Assembly (NCBI RefSeq): GCF_000698145.1
Contig: NZ_BAXB01000004.1
Span: forward strand, 62,001 to 126,000
Reading direction: 5' to 3'
From: Geomicrobium sp. JCM 19039
Lineage (GTDB): Bacteria > Bacillota > Bacilli > Bacillales > Marinococcaceae
Length of the DNA: 64,000 nt
This document shows, one piece after another, positions 47,330 through 58,799 of this stretch. Position numbers and translations under genes: made by a program. How positions within the stretch are numbered: the stretch's first letter is position 1; every line of letters begins with the position of its first letter. Under the pieces are notes generated by a model that was not told the DNA's origin, did not search any database, and saw nothing but the letters and a program-made list of their open reading frames with translations.

Positions 47330-49696
47330 GGTTCTTCACTCCTTTAGTTACGGATGTTAGCGGTCGTAAAATGCGTGCCAGATACATGGAGGCATCGCGC
47401 TCAATTTGGTCATACATTCGTGTAAACAATTCAAAGCCTTCTTTGTTATACGTGCGCAATGGGTCTTCTTGACCGTAAGATCGTAAGTTTATGCCTTCCT
47501 TTAGCTTGGCCATGTCTTCTAACTGTTTTAACCAATAGGCGTCGATGACACTTAGTAGCACTTTCCGAGCTTGTGCCTGAACACCACTTTTCTCTTTCAG
47601 AGGTTCTAAGATTTCTAGATAACGATCAAGCGCTTCGTGTGTGGTCCGGTGAATGTCTTTCGCCTCTTCTACACCAGCGAAGGTGTACTCAGACATGACG
47701 GGCACCATAACGGAAATCGTTTCTTTTAACTGATCAAGGTGCCAGTTTTCAGGAACGTCATCTTCTGGTGTATGTTCAATAATCAGTTTATCGGTGGCTG
47801 ATATCAAACTTTCAATCCATAGAGAAAGGGGATCATCAGACGCCATTACTTTATCGCGCCACTCGTAAATAACTTTACGTTGATCGTAAATGACATTATC
47901 CAATTTCAAGTTGTATTCACGAATCGAGAAGTTTCCTTGTTCGCTCATTTCTTGTGCTTTATCAATGATGATTTTTGCTTCTTTGTTTTTAACAACGCCG
48001 TCGTCATCCATCTCGAGCGATGGGTATAGTCTTCAATGTCTTCGCGGGAAAAGCGTTGCACCATATCGTCTTCTAATGAAATGTACAGTTGTGTTTCCCC
48101 AGGGTCACCTTGCCTGCCAGAACGGCCTTTAAGTTGGTTGTCAATACGTCGCTGTCGTGACGTTCCGTTCCAAGAATAAACAGGCCGCCGAGTTCTGCCA
48201 CGCCTTCACCGAGCATTATGTCGGTACCACGTCCGGCCATGTTTGTTGCGATGGTCACTTGTTCTTTTTGGCCAGCAAGAGAAATGAGTTGTACTTCATT
48301 TTCCACGCTTTTCGCGTTGAGGAGTTCATATGGAATTTCTGCTTCATCCAGGTAGGTAGCTACCGTCTCCGATTGAATGATGGAAGCTGTTCCTACAATG
48401 ACAGGCTGGCCCTTCTTATGAAGGGTTGTTACTTTTTCAGCGACTGCTCGGTATTTTTGGTCAACGGTTGAAAACACAATGTCTTCGTGATCTTCCCGGA
48501 TACGTAGACGATTTGGTGGGATTTGGATTACATCCATACCGTACAATTGTTGCATTTCTTCCTCTTCCGTTTTCGCGGTCCCGGTCATTCCTGACAAGGT
48601 AGGGTACATCCGGAAGTAGTTTTGAACGGTAATCGTCGCTTGGGTTTTGTTCTCTTGCGTAATTTCCAAATCTTCTTTCGCTTCAATCGCTTGGTGAAGT
48701 CCTTCACCGAGACTTCTACCTTCCATGATTCTTCCGGTAAACATATCGACGAGCTTGATTGCGCCCTCGTCAATAATGTAGTCAACATCTTTATGGAACA
48801 TGACTTTTGCACGCAGTGCTTGAAGGACGAAATGGTAAAGCACATGGTGATCAAGGTCATACAGATTATCAATACCAAATGCGCGTTCGACTTTCGTAAT
48901 GCCTTGATCCGTAAGGTTTACTGAGCGAGCAATCCGATCATAGGAATAGTCCTTATCCTCTTTGAAAGAGCGTGCCATCTTGGCGCACACATAGTAAAGG
49001 TTCGGATGAACAATCGTTTTTCCAGCAATGACGAGTGGTGTTTTCGCTTCATCAATCAACACCGAGTCAATCTCGTCAATAATCGCATAGTGGAAGGGAC
49101 GCTGCACGCGCTCACTCGCTGAAGTCGCCATATTATCTCTTAAGTAATCAAAGCCGAATTCGCTTCCTACCCCGTACGTAATGTCGGCATTGTACGCCTC
49201 TTGTTTCCCTTCTGGTGCAAGTTGAGCATAATTTAGACCGACGGTCAGTCCGAGAAATTCATGAACTTGCCCGATCGTTTCAAAGTCACGTTTGGCTAAA
49301 TAGTCATTTACGGTAATGACGTGTACGCCTTTGCCTTCAAGTGCACGTAAGTAGCTAGGAAGTGCCGCGACGAGCGTCTTCCCCTCACCTGTGCCCATCT
49401 CCGCGATATCGCCTTGACTAATGGCAATGCTCCGAAAAGTTGTACGTCAAAAGGGCGCATGCGAGAACGCGGTGGGCAGCTTCCCTTACGAGTGCAAATG
49501 CTTCAGCTGTCACATCTTCAATCGATGCCCCTTCTTGAACTCGATATTTAAGGTCATGACTCTTTTCCTTGAGTTCATCGTCGGTTAACGTTTGAAGACC
49601 CTCTTCCCGTGCATTAACATCTTCAGTAATCCGTTCGTATTTCTTTAATTGTTTTTGTTGATGGTCTGGCATGAATTTCTTGACGGTCTTAAACAT
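47322..49696 (-). CDS. secA2: Accessory preprotein translocase ATPase SecA2
   Basis: ATPase driving export of a subset of proteins, about 790 residues as usual for SecA2. Motifs: [17 protein letters not shown] (Walker A), [17 protein letters not shown] (DEAD-type Walker B), [37 protein letters not shown]. No C-terminal zinc-binding tail, as in SecA2. Frame breaks near 49425, 48150 and 48015. Start at 49696, 13 bases after the lipoprotein gene; it is followed by slaP with an overlap. Likely clients are the SLH proteins encoded nearby. Confidence 0.92.
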
Positions 49697-49709
49697 ATGA
49701 GGTCTCCCT

Positions 49710-50522
49710 TCATTCCGTGCTTTCAGCTAAGAATTGTAGATAAAAATCGTACGTATCGTCACCATAGTTAGCAATCAAGTTGCGTGTTGGGGAGAAGGCC
49801 ATGTCCATCGCATCTTGTGCACTTTCTTCGTCACCCATTTCTCGGTATGCTTGGCTTTGTAAGTAGTAGACTAATGCATCATCTGGAGAAAGTGCAGCGA
49901 TCTGATCATAAATGGCTACACTTTCTTCATACTCACCAATGAGGTGATGGGCACGTGCAATCGAGAACATTCCTTCGCTACCCAGTTCCTCTTGAGGGAC
50001 AGTCTCCTGCCATTTAAAGATCAACTCGGCTCCTTGTTCAACATTATATCCTGATTCCATTAATGAACGCGCGTAGCGAAGAAGGCGGGTAGCGTCTTCT
50101 TGATCAGCGTTGTATTGAGATTCAAATGTTGCAATCGCATCAGGAATTAATTGTTCAGAAGAAGGGAACGGGCTTTCAATGTGTGCTAACAGAGAGTCAT
50201 AATAGTGGTTGGTGAAAGGTGCGGCTTCTTCAGGTTCTTCTTCTCGCCAATCGCGAAAAAACACAATAAATTCATTATAATTACCTGCCTCAATTTCGTC
50301 GGTAAAGATGCTTTGCAAGTTACTTGTAGATAAATGCTCCGTACGACTCATGTCGGCAATGTGATACATGACAGATTCATTGAGTAAAAAGTCCTCATCC
50401 TCTTCATAACCGTATTTTTCAATATCAATTTCTTGTTCATTGGCTACGTGACGTTCCATGCCCATGGTTGAACAACCAGTTAATAATATCGCCGTAAAAA
50501 ATAGCGGGGTAAGTTTCTTCAT
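49710..50522 (-). CDS. TPR-containing lipoprotein upstream of secA2
   Basis: A protein of 270 residues. Signal peptide with lipobox ILLTGC (Cys at about 17). The C-terminal half has tetratricopeptide-like helices (GMFSIARAHHLIGEYEESVAIYDQIAALSPDDALVYYLQSQAYREM read in parts). No named family recognised. As the first gene of the secA2-slaP operon, it could act outside the membrane as a chaperone or docking factor for exported S-layer proteins; this is inference. Confidence 0.75.
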   Translation of the reverse strand: MKKLTPLFFTAILLTGCSTMGMERHVANEQEIDIEKYGYEEDEDFLLNESVMYHIADMSRTEHLSTSNLQSIFTDEIEAGNYNEFIVFFRDWREEEPEEAAPFTNHYYDSLLAHIESPFPSSEQLIPDAIATFESQYNADQEDATRLLRYARSLMESGYNVEQGAELIFKWQETVPQEELGSEGMFSIARAHHLIGEYEESVAIYDQIAALSPDDALVYYLQSQAYREMGDEESAQDAMDMAFSPTRNLIANYGDDTYDFYLQFLAESTE

Positions 50523-50822
50523 GGCGGACTCCTTTTATGTTCAAGTAGAAGTTTTGCAACGGGTGCATCTCATCCATTTTAAAAGAATAGAAGAAAAAAG
50601 AAAAGAGTGTACCAAGAGTTGTTCATGAATGGTCGACGTATTTCGCAAACATAGTGATTTTATCACTAGAAATTCTACAATCTTTCGACATAATTGTAAT
50701 CTAATTGTTATGTTATGACATGTTTTACCATGATATGCTATATTTCAGGGTCAAAAAATATAGTAATAAGGAAGGAGTGTAATTGGAAAACGACTAAATT
50801 GAATAAAGGAGTTTTGGCACAA
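50523..50822. other. Divergent promoter region
   Basis: About 300 A/T-rich bases between the lipoprotein and amidase genes. I see no gene; both promoters must be here but no box pair is clear enough to mark. Confidence 0.45.
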
Positions 50823-52886
50823 ATGCGTCGTAAAGCTTCCATACTGGCTCTGTTAGCAGTATTTGTATGTGCATCATGGTTCACTGACATCCATGGAGGA
50901 GTTTTTGGGGAGGCATCAATTGCAGAAGCAGCTGTTGAAGAAGTGCCTTTTGAGGGAACGGTTGTCGTTTCTTCAACTCTAAATGTTAGATCAGGTCCTG
51001 GTACATCAAATGCGGCTATTGGCCAGTTAAGAAACGGTCAAGTTGTAAATGTCATTGATATTCATGAAGAGGGTACATGGTATGAAATAGAATATCAATC
51101 TAGTACGGGTTATGTACATAGTTCTTATATTGTTCAAGCAAACAATGAACCAGAAGATGAAGATATAGATGAAGAAATAGATGAGGAAATTGAGGAACGA
51201 GAAGTTGTTGATCGTGCCATCGTGGACCACCATGCCCTTGCGGTAAGAGCGTCGGCGAGTGGAACGTCTGAACGTGTTGGAACGTTGTACGAAGGCAACG
51301 AGATAAACATCTATGATTATGAGGAAGGTAGCTCATGGGTGCTTATTCAATTTGATGGGCAGTTTGCCTATACCCATTTAGATCACCTTCGAATCATCGA
51401 TGAAGATGAGGGCACAGAACCAGAACAACCAGAACAACCAGCCGAAGACACTCTTGAAGTGATTGAACGTGCGGTGGTGAATCACCATACGTTAGCAGTT
51501 CGAGCATCAGCGAGTGGTTCGTCTGAGCGTGTAGGTAGTCTTCAAGAAGGCGACCAAATTGAGATTTATGAATATGTGAACGGTGGCCCTTGGGTGAAGT
51601 TCGATTTTAATGGAACGGTTGCGTACACAAGTGCAGATTACCTAAATATTTTGCCTCCTTTAGATGAGGGAGATTATGAAGTGATTGAACAAGCGGTCGT
51701 TAACCACCATACGTTAGCGGTTCGTGATGCAGCAAGTGGTTCAGCTAACCGTGTTGGATCCTTAACTGAAGGTGACCGTGTCGATATTTATGAATATGTG
51801 AATGGTGGCCCTTGGGTGAAGTTTAATTTCAACGGAGCTGTAGCCTACACGAGTGCAGATTATTTGCGCACCGTTACAAATGATCCAAACCCAACTCCTC
51901 CTGAAGAAGAGGAAGAGCTTGGCGAGAAGATAGCAACAGGTGTTGTAGATGCTTCTACAAGGCTTGCTGTCCGGGAACAGCCAAATGGTTCAAGTAATAT
52001 TATCGTAAAGCTTAGCAACGGCACAATGGTCGACATTTACGAGTATGTAAATGGTGGCCCATGGGTGAAAATTACGTATGATGGTGAAGTCGCCTACACG
52101 CATTCTGATTATTTAAATGTCATCAATGCGGGTGAAGTTATTGATACAGGCACTGTAACCTTCGATGGACTTGTCGTAAGGGATCGTCCAAGCGGGTCGT
52201 CATCAAATATTGGCCGCCTTGCTAGAGGAACACAAGTTGATATTTACGACTTTGTAAATGGTGGTCCGTGGGTTGAAATTAGTTACCGTGGGGGTACCGC
52301 ATATACTCACATGGATCATTTAAACTTAGCCTCTAATGGCACAGGTCCTTTGGCTGGTCGGACAATCGTTGTTGACGCAGGTCACGGTGGAAGAGACTCA
52401 GGTGCTGTAGGCAACGGACTTGTTGAGAAGACGATTAACCTGCAAGTATCCCGTGAATACGCACAACGTTTAGAAAATGGCGGCGCAAACGTCATTATGA
52501 CGAGAACAAACGATACATTTATCGAATTGCTTGAACGAGCGAGAATTGCGAACCGTGCAAATGCAGACCTCTTCGTTAGTGTGCATGCGAACGCATTTAA
52601 CTCAAGTGCTAGAGGAGCGGAAACGTTCTATCACCCTAATGATGGTGCTGATAGCCGTAGATTAGCAACAGTCATGCAAAACCGTCTCGTTCGTGACACA
52701 GGTATGCACCATCGTCGTGTGGATAGTGCAAACTTCTCGGTTTTACGTAATACGAATATGACTTCAACATTGGTAGAGCTTGGGTTTGTTACAAATAGTG
52801 GAGATGCAGCGATCATGCGTCAACCAGGTTACCCGGCTAGAGCAGGTGAAGCACTCTATCAAGGCACGTTAGACTTTTATCGCTAG
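50823..52886 (+). CDS. N-acetylmuramoyl-L-alanine amidase with six SH3b repeats
   Basis: A protein of 687 residues: signal peptide (RRKASILALLAVFVCASWF), six bacterial SH3 repeats of about 65 residues (about 45-100, 130-190, 210-270, 280-340, 375-435, 440-500), then an Amidase_3 domain. Zinc ligands are visible: VDAGHGGRDSG, GLVEKTINLQVS, VSVHANAFNS and the catalytic Glu in LVELGFVTNS. Five repeats share YVNGGPWVK-type segments. It cuts the amide between muramic acid and the stem peptide. I favour the ATG at 50823, 11 bases from AAAGGAG. Uninterrupted. Confidence 0.92.
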   Translation: MRRKASILALLAVFVCASWFTDIHGGVFGEASIAEAAVEEVPFEGTVVVSSTLNVRSGPGTSNAAIGQLRNGQVVNVIDIHEEGTWYEIEYQSSTGYVHSSYIVQANNEPEDEDIDEEIDEEIEEREVVDRAIVDHHALAVRASASGTSERVGTLYEGNEINIYDYEEGSSWVLIQFDGQFAYTHLDHLRIIDEDEGTEPEQPEQPAEDTLEVIERAVVNHHTLAVRASASGSSERVGSLQEGDQIEIYEYVNGGPWVKFDFNGTVAYTSADYLNILPPLDEGDYEVIEQAVVNHHTLAVRDAASGSANRVGSLTEGDRVDIYEYVNGGPWVKFNFNGAVAYTSADYLRTVTNDPNPTPPEEEEELGEKIATGVVDASTRLAVREQPNGSSNIIVKLSNGTMVDIYEYVNGGPWVKITYDGEVAYTHSDYLNVINAGEVIDTGTVTFDGLVVRDRPSGSSSNIGRLARGTQVDIYDFVNGGPWVEISYRGGTAYTHMDHLNLASNGTGPLAGRTIVVDAGHGGRDSGAVGNGLVEKTINLQVSREYAQRLENGGANVIMTRTNDTFIELLERARIANRANADLFVSVHANAFNSSARGAETFYHPNDGADSRRLATVMQNRLVRDTGMHHRRVDSANFSVLRNTNMTSTLVELGFVTNSGDAAIMRQPGYPARAGEALYQGTLDFYR

Positions 52887-52916
52887 AAAAAACCACACCA
52901 TCTCGGTGTGGTTTTT
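52886..52916 (+). terminator. Terminator of the amidase gene
   Basis: AAAAACCACACC pairs with GGTGTGGTTTTT over a five-base loop. Confidence 0.92.
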
Positions 52917-53029
52917 ACGTGATATGAAACGTTTAATAAATGAATACGTACATTTATATAAGGGAATCTTACCTAATTTCTAGAAATCTTTGTTATTATT
53001 AAACTAACAATTGCATAGGAGGACTATTT

Positions 53030-54510
53030 GTGAAGAAGACATTTGTTGCTCTATTATCTACTTCGCTTTTGTTTGTGTCAATTTCAGTAGCTGATGCACA
53101 AACGTTTCATGACGTTTCAGAAGGTTATTGGGCAGAAGAAGAAATTCATTACATAAGTGATGAAGGGATTATCCGTGGTTTCAGTGATGGGAATTTCCGT
53201 CCAGGCCAAGAAATTACACGATCACAGACTGCTGTTATGTTGTCTAGAGCGCTTAATCTTGAAGGTTCTGGCTCGGCTAATTTTAATGATGTGGATGAAT
53301 CTCATGGCAACTATGAAGCCATCCAGCAAGTAAATGAAGCGGGAATTATGACAGGAAGAAGTAACGGTGATTTTAATCCTGGGGAGCCACTAAATCGTGC
53401 GCAAATGAGTGCTGTGCTAACGAGAGCTTTTGAACTTGAAGCAGACCGTTCCGTACAGTTTAGAGATTTGAGTCCCTTGCATTATGCATACGATGAAATT
53501 GCCCCTGTCGTCACGAATTTCATTTCAACGGGTAAAGGTGATGGAAGTTATGCACCTCAGGAACACGTCAGCCGTGCGCAATTCAGTGTGTTTATGGCAA
53601 GGGCAATAAATGAAGAATACCGCCCTGAACATACGAATGAAACGTTTTATGGAGATGAAGGATCGTTTGCAGGAGTTCAGCTAGGAGATTCAGAACAAAG
53701 GCTCGTAAATTTACACGGTCATCCCGAGAAAACAATGCAAAGTGTTTATGGTTTTGAGTGCACGTTTACCATGATGATTATTCCAATTACATGCAATACG
53801 GCGTGAGTAATGGAGAAGTGGTTGCTGCGCTGACACCACAAGGAAATTGGCGAGCGGACAACGATATTACGAAAGGGACAGATCGTTCCGCTGTAGAAAG
53901 CGAATACGGTCAACCTGAAACATTTATCGTAAAAGGGAATACGCGTTATCGAATTACAAACGAAAATAAAGGTCTGTATAACATTGATGGAAACTATGTG
54001 ACATTTTATTATGACAGTCATACAGAAAACACCATTTCTAGCGTATTTGCCATTGACCAAGCAGTAGAAGATGCTTATGACCAGTATTATCCAGATTCAA
54101 CAGGGCATGTGCGGGACCTCTTTGAAGAAGAATTGTTCGCACTTGTGAACGCGATGAGAGTAGGGCATGAATTAGGTGTACTCGAAAATCATGTAGGAGC
54201 AGCTGAAACGGCTTTGGCACATAGTAGAGATATGGCAAGTAATCAATACTTTAGTCACTATGACCCTAACGGTGTCGGACCGTTTGATCGAATGGAAAAC
54301 AATAGTATTGAATTTAGATCTGCAGCGGAGAATTTGGCTCGAGGTCAAGTAGTGCCAATTGATGTTGTGGAAGGCTGGATGAATTCAGAACATGGGCATC
54401 GAGAAGCGATGTTAGGGCATTATACTCACACAGGTATCGGCATCGCATTTGATGAAGAGAATGCAAACCGTCCGTACTTTACACAGCTATATTTTACAAG
54501 ACCGAATTAA
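53030..54510 (+). CDS. SLH-anchored CAP-domain protein
   Basis: About 493 residues: signal peptide (KKTFVALLSTSLLFVSISVA), three SLH domains (HDVSEGYWAEEEIHYISDEG, FNDVDESHGNYEAIQQVNEA, FRDLSPLHYAYDEIAPVVTN), a CAP-associated N-terminal domain (YGDEGSFAGVQLGDSEQRL) and a CAP/SCP domain (LFALVNAMRVGHELG, AETALAHSRDMASNQYFSHY, AAENLARG, SEHGHREAMLG). One frame break near 53757. Start GTG at 53030 after AGGAGG. CAP proteins in Bacillus are surface or spore proteins of mostly unknown role. Confidence 0.88.
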
Positions 54511-54550
54511 AAAGAGTGCCCTTCGTTTATTTTTCGAGGGGCACTCTTTT
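54509..54550. terminator. Bidirectional terminator
   Basis: AAAAGAGTGCCC pairs with GGGGCACTCTTTT (one bulge) between convergent genes. Confidence 0.88.
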
Positions 54551-54553
54551 CTT

Positions 54554-57524
54554 TTAATCTAAAATGTCAACCTGATCAATGTGAATGCGCTCATTCTCAT
54601 CTAATTGGCCAACTTGTATTGTAACTGTGTGCTGCCCTTCTTCAAGGTCTGAAATTTCATAGATAAGGTCTTCGGTAGCGTCTCCTTGTTCAATAGTGTC
54701 AAACAGTTCACCATTTAAATAGAGGTTTGCCGACCATGCGCCTCATCGGGAATTCCGAACCATCGAAAGCCAGTTCCAGTAAATGTGAACTCAGCAGATG
54801 CATTGACTTCTCTAGCATGCCTGCTTAAATGTCCACCACTTGATTCACCTGTGGACCAGCCACCAATATAATCAATAACTTCCTCCTGATCAGCAAGTAT
54901 TGTTGATCCAGGTTCAGCAATATCAACGACGTGAGTGTGATGAATCTCTACGATATCATTCATTTCATTTAAACCAAACAGGGTAGCTGTTCCGAGTTGG
55001 TTCGATGTGTACGTCTCGTCTTCATGGACGGTAATGTGACGATCATTGCTGCTAACCCAGTGCTCGACACCTTCAGATTGTGGAAGTTCTCCATTGCTAT
55101 CCACCTCAATGAAGTGTTCCTCTTGGTTGAAGTGTCTTGTGTTGAACGTAACAGTCAATACCTCTTGATCACCGCTTCGAAATGTTACGCTTGCTTCGCC
55201 AGGGTTATGCAATTCCACTGACAGATCATCATTAATAGATGCTACATCGTCATTTGTAGACACAGCTTCAATCTGATCGTCATCGAAGTCAAAAGCGATG
55301 GGTGTATTCGTGAAATATTCCCCGGACCACCCTTCTTGGAGTGAGGAAGCATCCTGAGTGGCAATTGACCAGTTGCTTGTTTCTATATTATCAATCGTTA
55401 ATTCACTCGTACCGTCAAGATCAAAGTGATTTGCGATATGCGCTCGGTTATATGCGGGGCGCTCCATGGCAAACTCTCTTAAAATCTCAACCTGGTACTC
55501 CCATTCTTCAATGGATTCAGGCTCATTCCATTTTTCGATATGCCCTGGTATCTCAGGAGCAATTTCCGCTTGCATATCATCAATTCGCTGAACAACATGC
55601 TCCTCTTCAAAGCGTGTATTCAGATAGTGGGCAAAGCGATTAATAAATTCGGTTTGCATGTCTTCGCTTTCTAACACTTTTCTTAGCATAAATGTTGACC
55701 AACCGACGGATTGATTGGTAGCGTGATCCATTGCATTATGCATTGAAGAAGACTCTGTAGTTGGGAGAGCGAAGCCGAAATCGGTATCAAACATCGCCCA
55801 TCGCCATTGACCGTTTGGTCTTTCTCTCCATATGTTGACATTGTTGTTTGGCCAATCAATGTTATCAAAGTATATTTGAGAGATGTGGTAGTCTAGGAAA
55901 TTATCGAGATCAATTTCGCCATCCAGGTGGTTAATGGCCTCGGGATCATTAAGGTCAAGAGATGCCATCGTATGAACGAGCTGTCTATATTCACGGTCTG
56001 TACCTTCTACAACTTCTGCGTTGTTCTCGAGTAAATCAAGGTCTTCTTGATTTATATCGTGAGCAAACCGGAAATAATGATGGTCATATCGCTCCCGGAT
56101 GTTAAATACGCCCCAGTTCTCACCATTCATATAAAGCTTTGCAGGTCTGGATAACTGTGTTTCCATATTGAGATCTTCAACGAGAGATTGCATCATTGCA
56201 TCTCGAAAAAGTGTACGATTCCAATCTTGGCCTGAATTCCTCAGTATAAATCTATTGAAAATATCTCGTTCTTCTTCTCCGAAAAGTTCATGTCTAAATC
56301 GATTTTCTCCATAGTCCGAACGGGCATAAAAGCGTAAAGATTTACGATCTAATGCACGAGAAGCACCGCCGTGAATGCGTATACCTGCATGCTGTGATAA
56401 GGCAATTTCGTTATCCGTTTCAAACATTTGCATGAAGACTGGACGTTCCCAGTGTTGACCGCTCTGAAAATAATTGCCTGTGCGATCTGGATCATCCGCA
56501 TCAGGGTTGTAATAAACGCCTGGTGTATAAATGCCATATTCATCGTTAAATAAGTTACCTTCCTCTGTAGCGAGTGCTAGAACAGGTAAATGGGTGTCCT
56601 CGTCAATAATGTACGCATTTCCAACTTCGGGGCTAGTGTCCCCGTTTTCTGCGAAAAACTGCGCACGGATGGTTTGGCTTTCTGTGACTTCAATGGGCCT
56701 TCATAAACAGGGGAATCCTCGTCAACAGTAGTGCCGTCCACAGTGTAATGAATAACTCCTGCAGCGTTACCCAATGTATTAATTTCTACTGTTTGTGCTT
56801 GTTGATAAACTGCCCCATCGGCAGAAAAGTCGATATGGTATTCCGGTCGACTGACATCAATGTCTTGAACCTCATCGTATAAATCTGTCAACACCGTGAT
56901 GTTTTCTATTGGATTCCCCTCAATGTAGAGTCGTTCCCTTAACATCGGTAAATCCAAGACGGGCTCAATATCAATGATGTTATTGTACCTTGCATTCAAA
57001 TCTTCCAGTTGTTCCATCGCCAAAAGTGGCTGAAGTGACTCGATACGATTCTCTCGGATATTCAATTCGGTCAAATGAATTAGCTCTGCAATAGGTTCCA
57101 AAGTTTCAATATAATTTTCTCGCACATTTAGAGAAGTCAACGTTGAAAGTCCAGCGATAGGCTCTAGGTCTGTTATGCGGTTCCCTGTGAGGGTGAGTGT
57201 GTCCAATCGCTCTAAATCAGCTAGCGGAGAAAGGTCTTCAATTTTGTTCTCTGACAAATCAAGTGCAGTTAGGCGGTTAAATACTCCTAGACCCGTAACA
57301 TTACTAATTTGTTGATTGGAAAGGTCCAATGTTGTTGTTGCTTGTACATGATCGTGTGTAATCGGTTCGCTATCTGGCAGTTGTAGTTCTTCTCGTACAG
57401 CGTGCTCTAAATTAGGGTCATCAAATGTTATGTTTTGAGTTTGGGCAATGATGTATGCCCCGCCCCAAGCGGTGCCAGCTATAAGAAGAAGAATAACAAG
57501 AATCAACGATTGTTTGATTTTCAT
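54554..57524 (-). CDS. Large membrane-anchored CotH-family kinase with leucine-rich repeats (copy 2)
   Basis: About 990 residues, paralogous to the gene at 43357-46339 over its whole length. N-terminal helix (KQSLILVILLLIAGTAWGG), leucine-rich repeats (LTALDLSENKIEDLSPLADL), chitobiase-like domain (IHYTVDGTTVD), CotH domain (GIRIHGGASRALDRKSLRFY, ILRNSGQDWNRTLFRDA, YMNGENWGVFNIRERYDH, MFDTDFGFALP) and beta-rich C-terminus. The FDTDFGF metal motif is canonical here. Frame breaks near 56690 and 54735. ATG at 57524 follows GGAGG. Stands alone between terminators. Confidence 0.88.
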
Positions 57525-57610
57525 CTTGTCCTCCATGCTTACAATGTTCTTTTAAGTTTATTACATATATACATGTGTTGACCAGCTGTTATGAACATTC
57601 CTTTTTTCGC

Positions 57611-57648
57611 AACAAAACGACGAAGGATTTTGCCATCGTCGTTTTGTT
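57611..57648. terminator. Terminator after the first LCP gene
   Basis: AACAAAACGACGA and TCGTCGTTTTGTT form a perfect 13-base stem over a 12-base loop. Confidence 0.8.
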
Positions 57649-57667
57649 CATGTGCTCCTATAGAGCA

Positions 57668-58694
57668 CTAGTCATTTCCTTGATTTTCACCAGCGGTTTC
57701 TGTTCGATTCATCGGATTTTCATCATCGAGTTCGAGGTGACCTCTTAACATGTTCCGTGAATTAGCAAGGGATGTGTCGTCAACATCAAAATAGAATACG
57801 CCGTTCACATACGTACCTTCACCTTCAAGTTGGTAACGCTCAATATCACTGACCGCAGACGCATAATTATGGAAGGACATAATATTCTCAAAGGACTCGA
57901 AGTTATGGTTCATGTTGTTTTGTAAGTCTAGAAATACTTGGTTGTAGTTTGAGATGTTTGAGATGGATGTCGCTTCCTCAATTAACGCCTCAATCACTTC
58001 CGTTTGACGTTCACCCCTGGCTAGGTCACCGTCGCTCTTGCGGTGGCGTACGTATGCAAGAGCTTCTTCGCCAGATAACGTTTGCTCACCGGCTTGAATC
58101 TGGTGAACATTGTGGTTGCCATCGGCATCTTGCTCAGTGAAGGCGTGGCTTGCTTCCACATCAACGCCATCAAACGTATTCACAATGTCGATAAACGCTT
58201 GGAAATTTAATGTCACATAGTAATCAACAGGTATGTCCAAAAAGTTCTCCACAGTTTCAACAGCCAAATCGGTTCCGCCGAATGAATGGGCGTGGTTAAT
58301 CTTATCGTTAGAAGCCTGCCAGGGATACTAACGTAAGAGTCGCGTGGGATGCTTAGCATCTTCACAGATCCTCGCTGTGATTAAATGTAGCGAGTATCAT
58401 TGCGTCAGAGATGCCTGCGACTTCACCACTACGGTCATCCACACCTAAAAACAGGACAGAGATGTTGTCTACAGCAGGATCAACCGCAGCTTCACGCTGT
58501 TTTGATACGCTCCCACGATCCAGCTGTATATCGGTATCACTCACAAACTGATCTGTTTTCCAAGTCGCATAGCCCAGCCCGGCGCCGATAGCTATAAGTG
58601 CCACAGAAGCAAGGGTGATTAGTGTGGCGATCACTCTTTTTCTTCGGCGTCTCTTTTTTTGTAAACGTAACGATCGCGTCGTTGCTCTTGCCAT
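57668..58694 (-). CDS. LytR-CpsA-Psr (LCP) family glycopolymer ligase, copy 1
   Basis: About 341 residues. Short basic cytoplasmic tail (LRLQKKRRRRKR), one membrane helix, then the LCP domain: NISVLFLGVDDRSGEVAGIS, SIPRDSYV (substrate Arg), ETVENFLDIPVDYYVTLNF, GEEALAYVRHRKSDGDLARG. LCP enzymes move wall polymers from lipid carrier to peptidoglycan. Two frame breaks, near 58367 and 58320. ATG at 58694 follows GGAAGGGG. Paralogue of the next gene with the same length. Confidence 0.88.
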
Positions 58695-58799
58695 ACAGTG
58701 GGCCCCTTCCGAGCTTACTTCATTCCGTAAATACACATAATATCTATTTTACATGATTCAAAGAATAAAAGTAAATATCCATTTGCAGGAAATGTCAGA

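Noticed and set aside
51190-52330. DNA tandem repeats as a mobile or CRISPR-like array
   Set aside because: They are in-frame SH3b domain repeats of the amidase gene.
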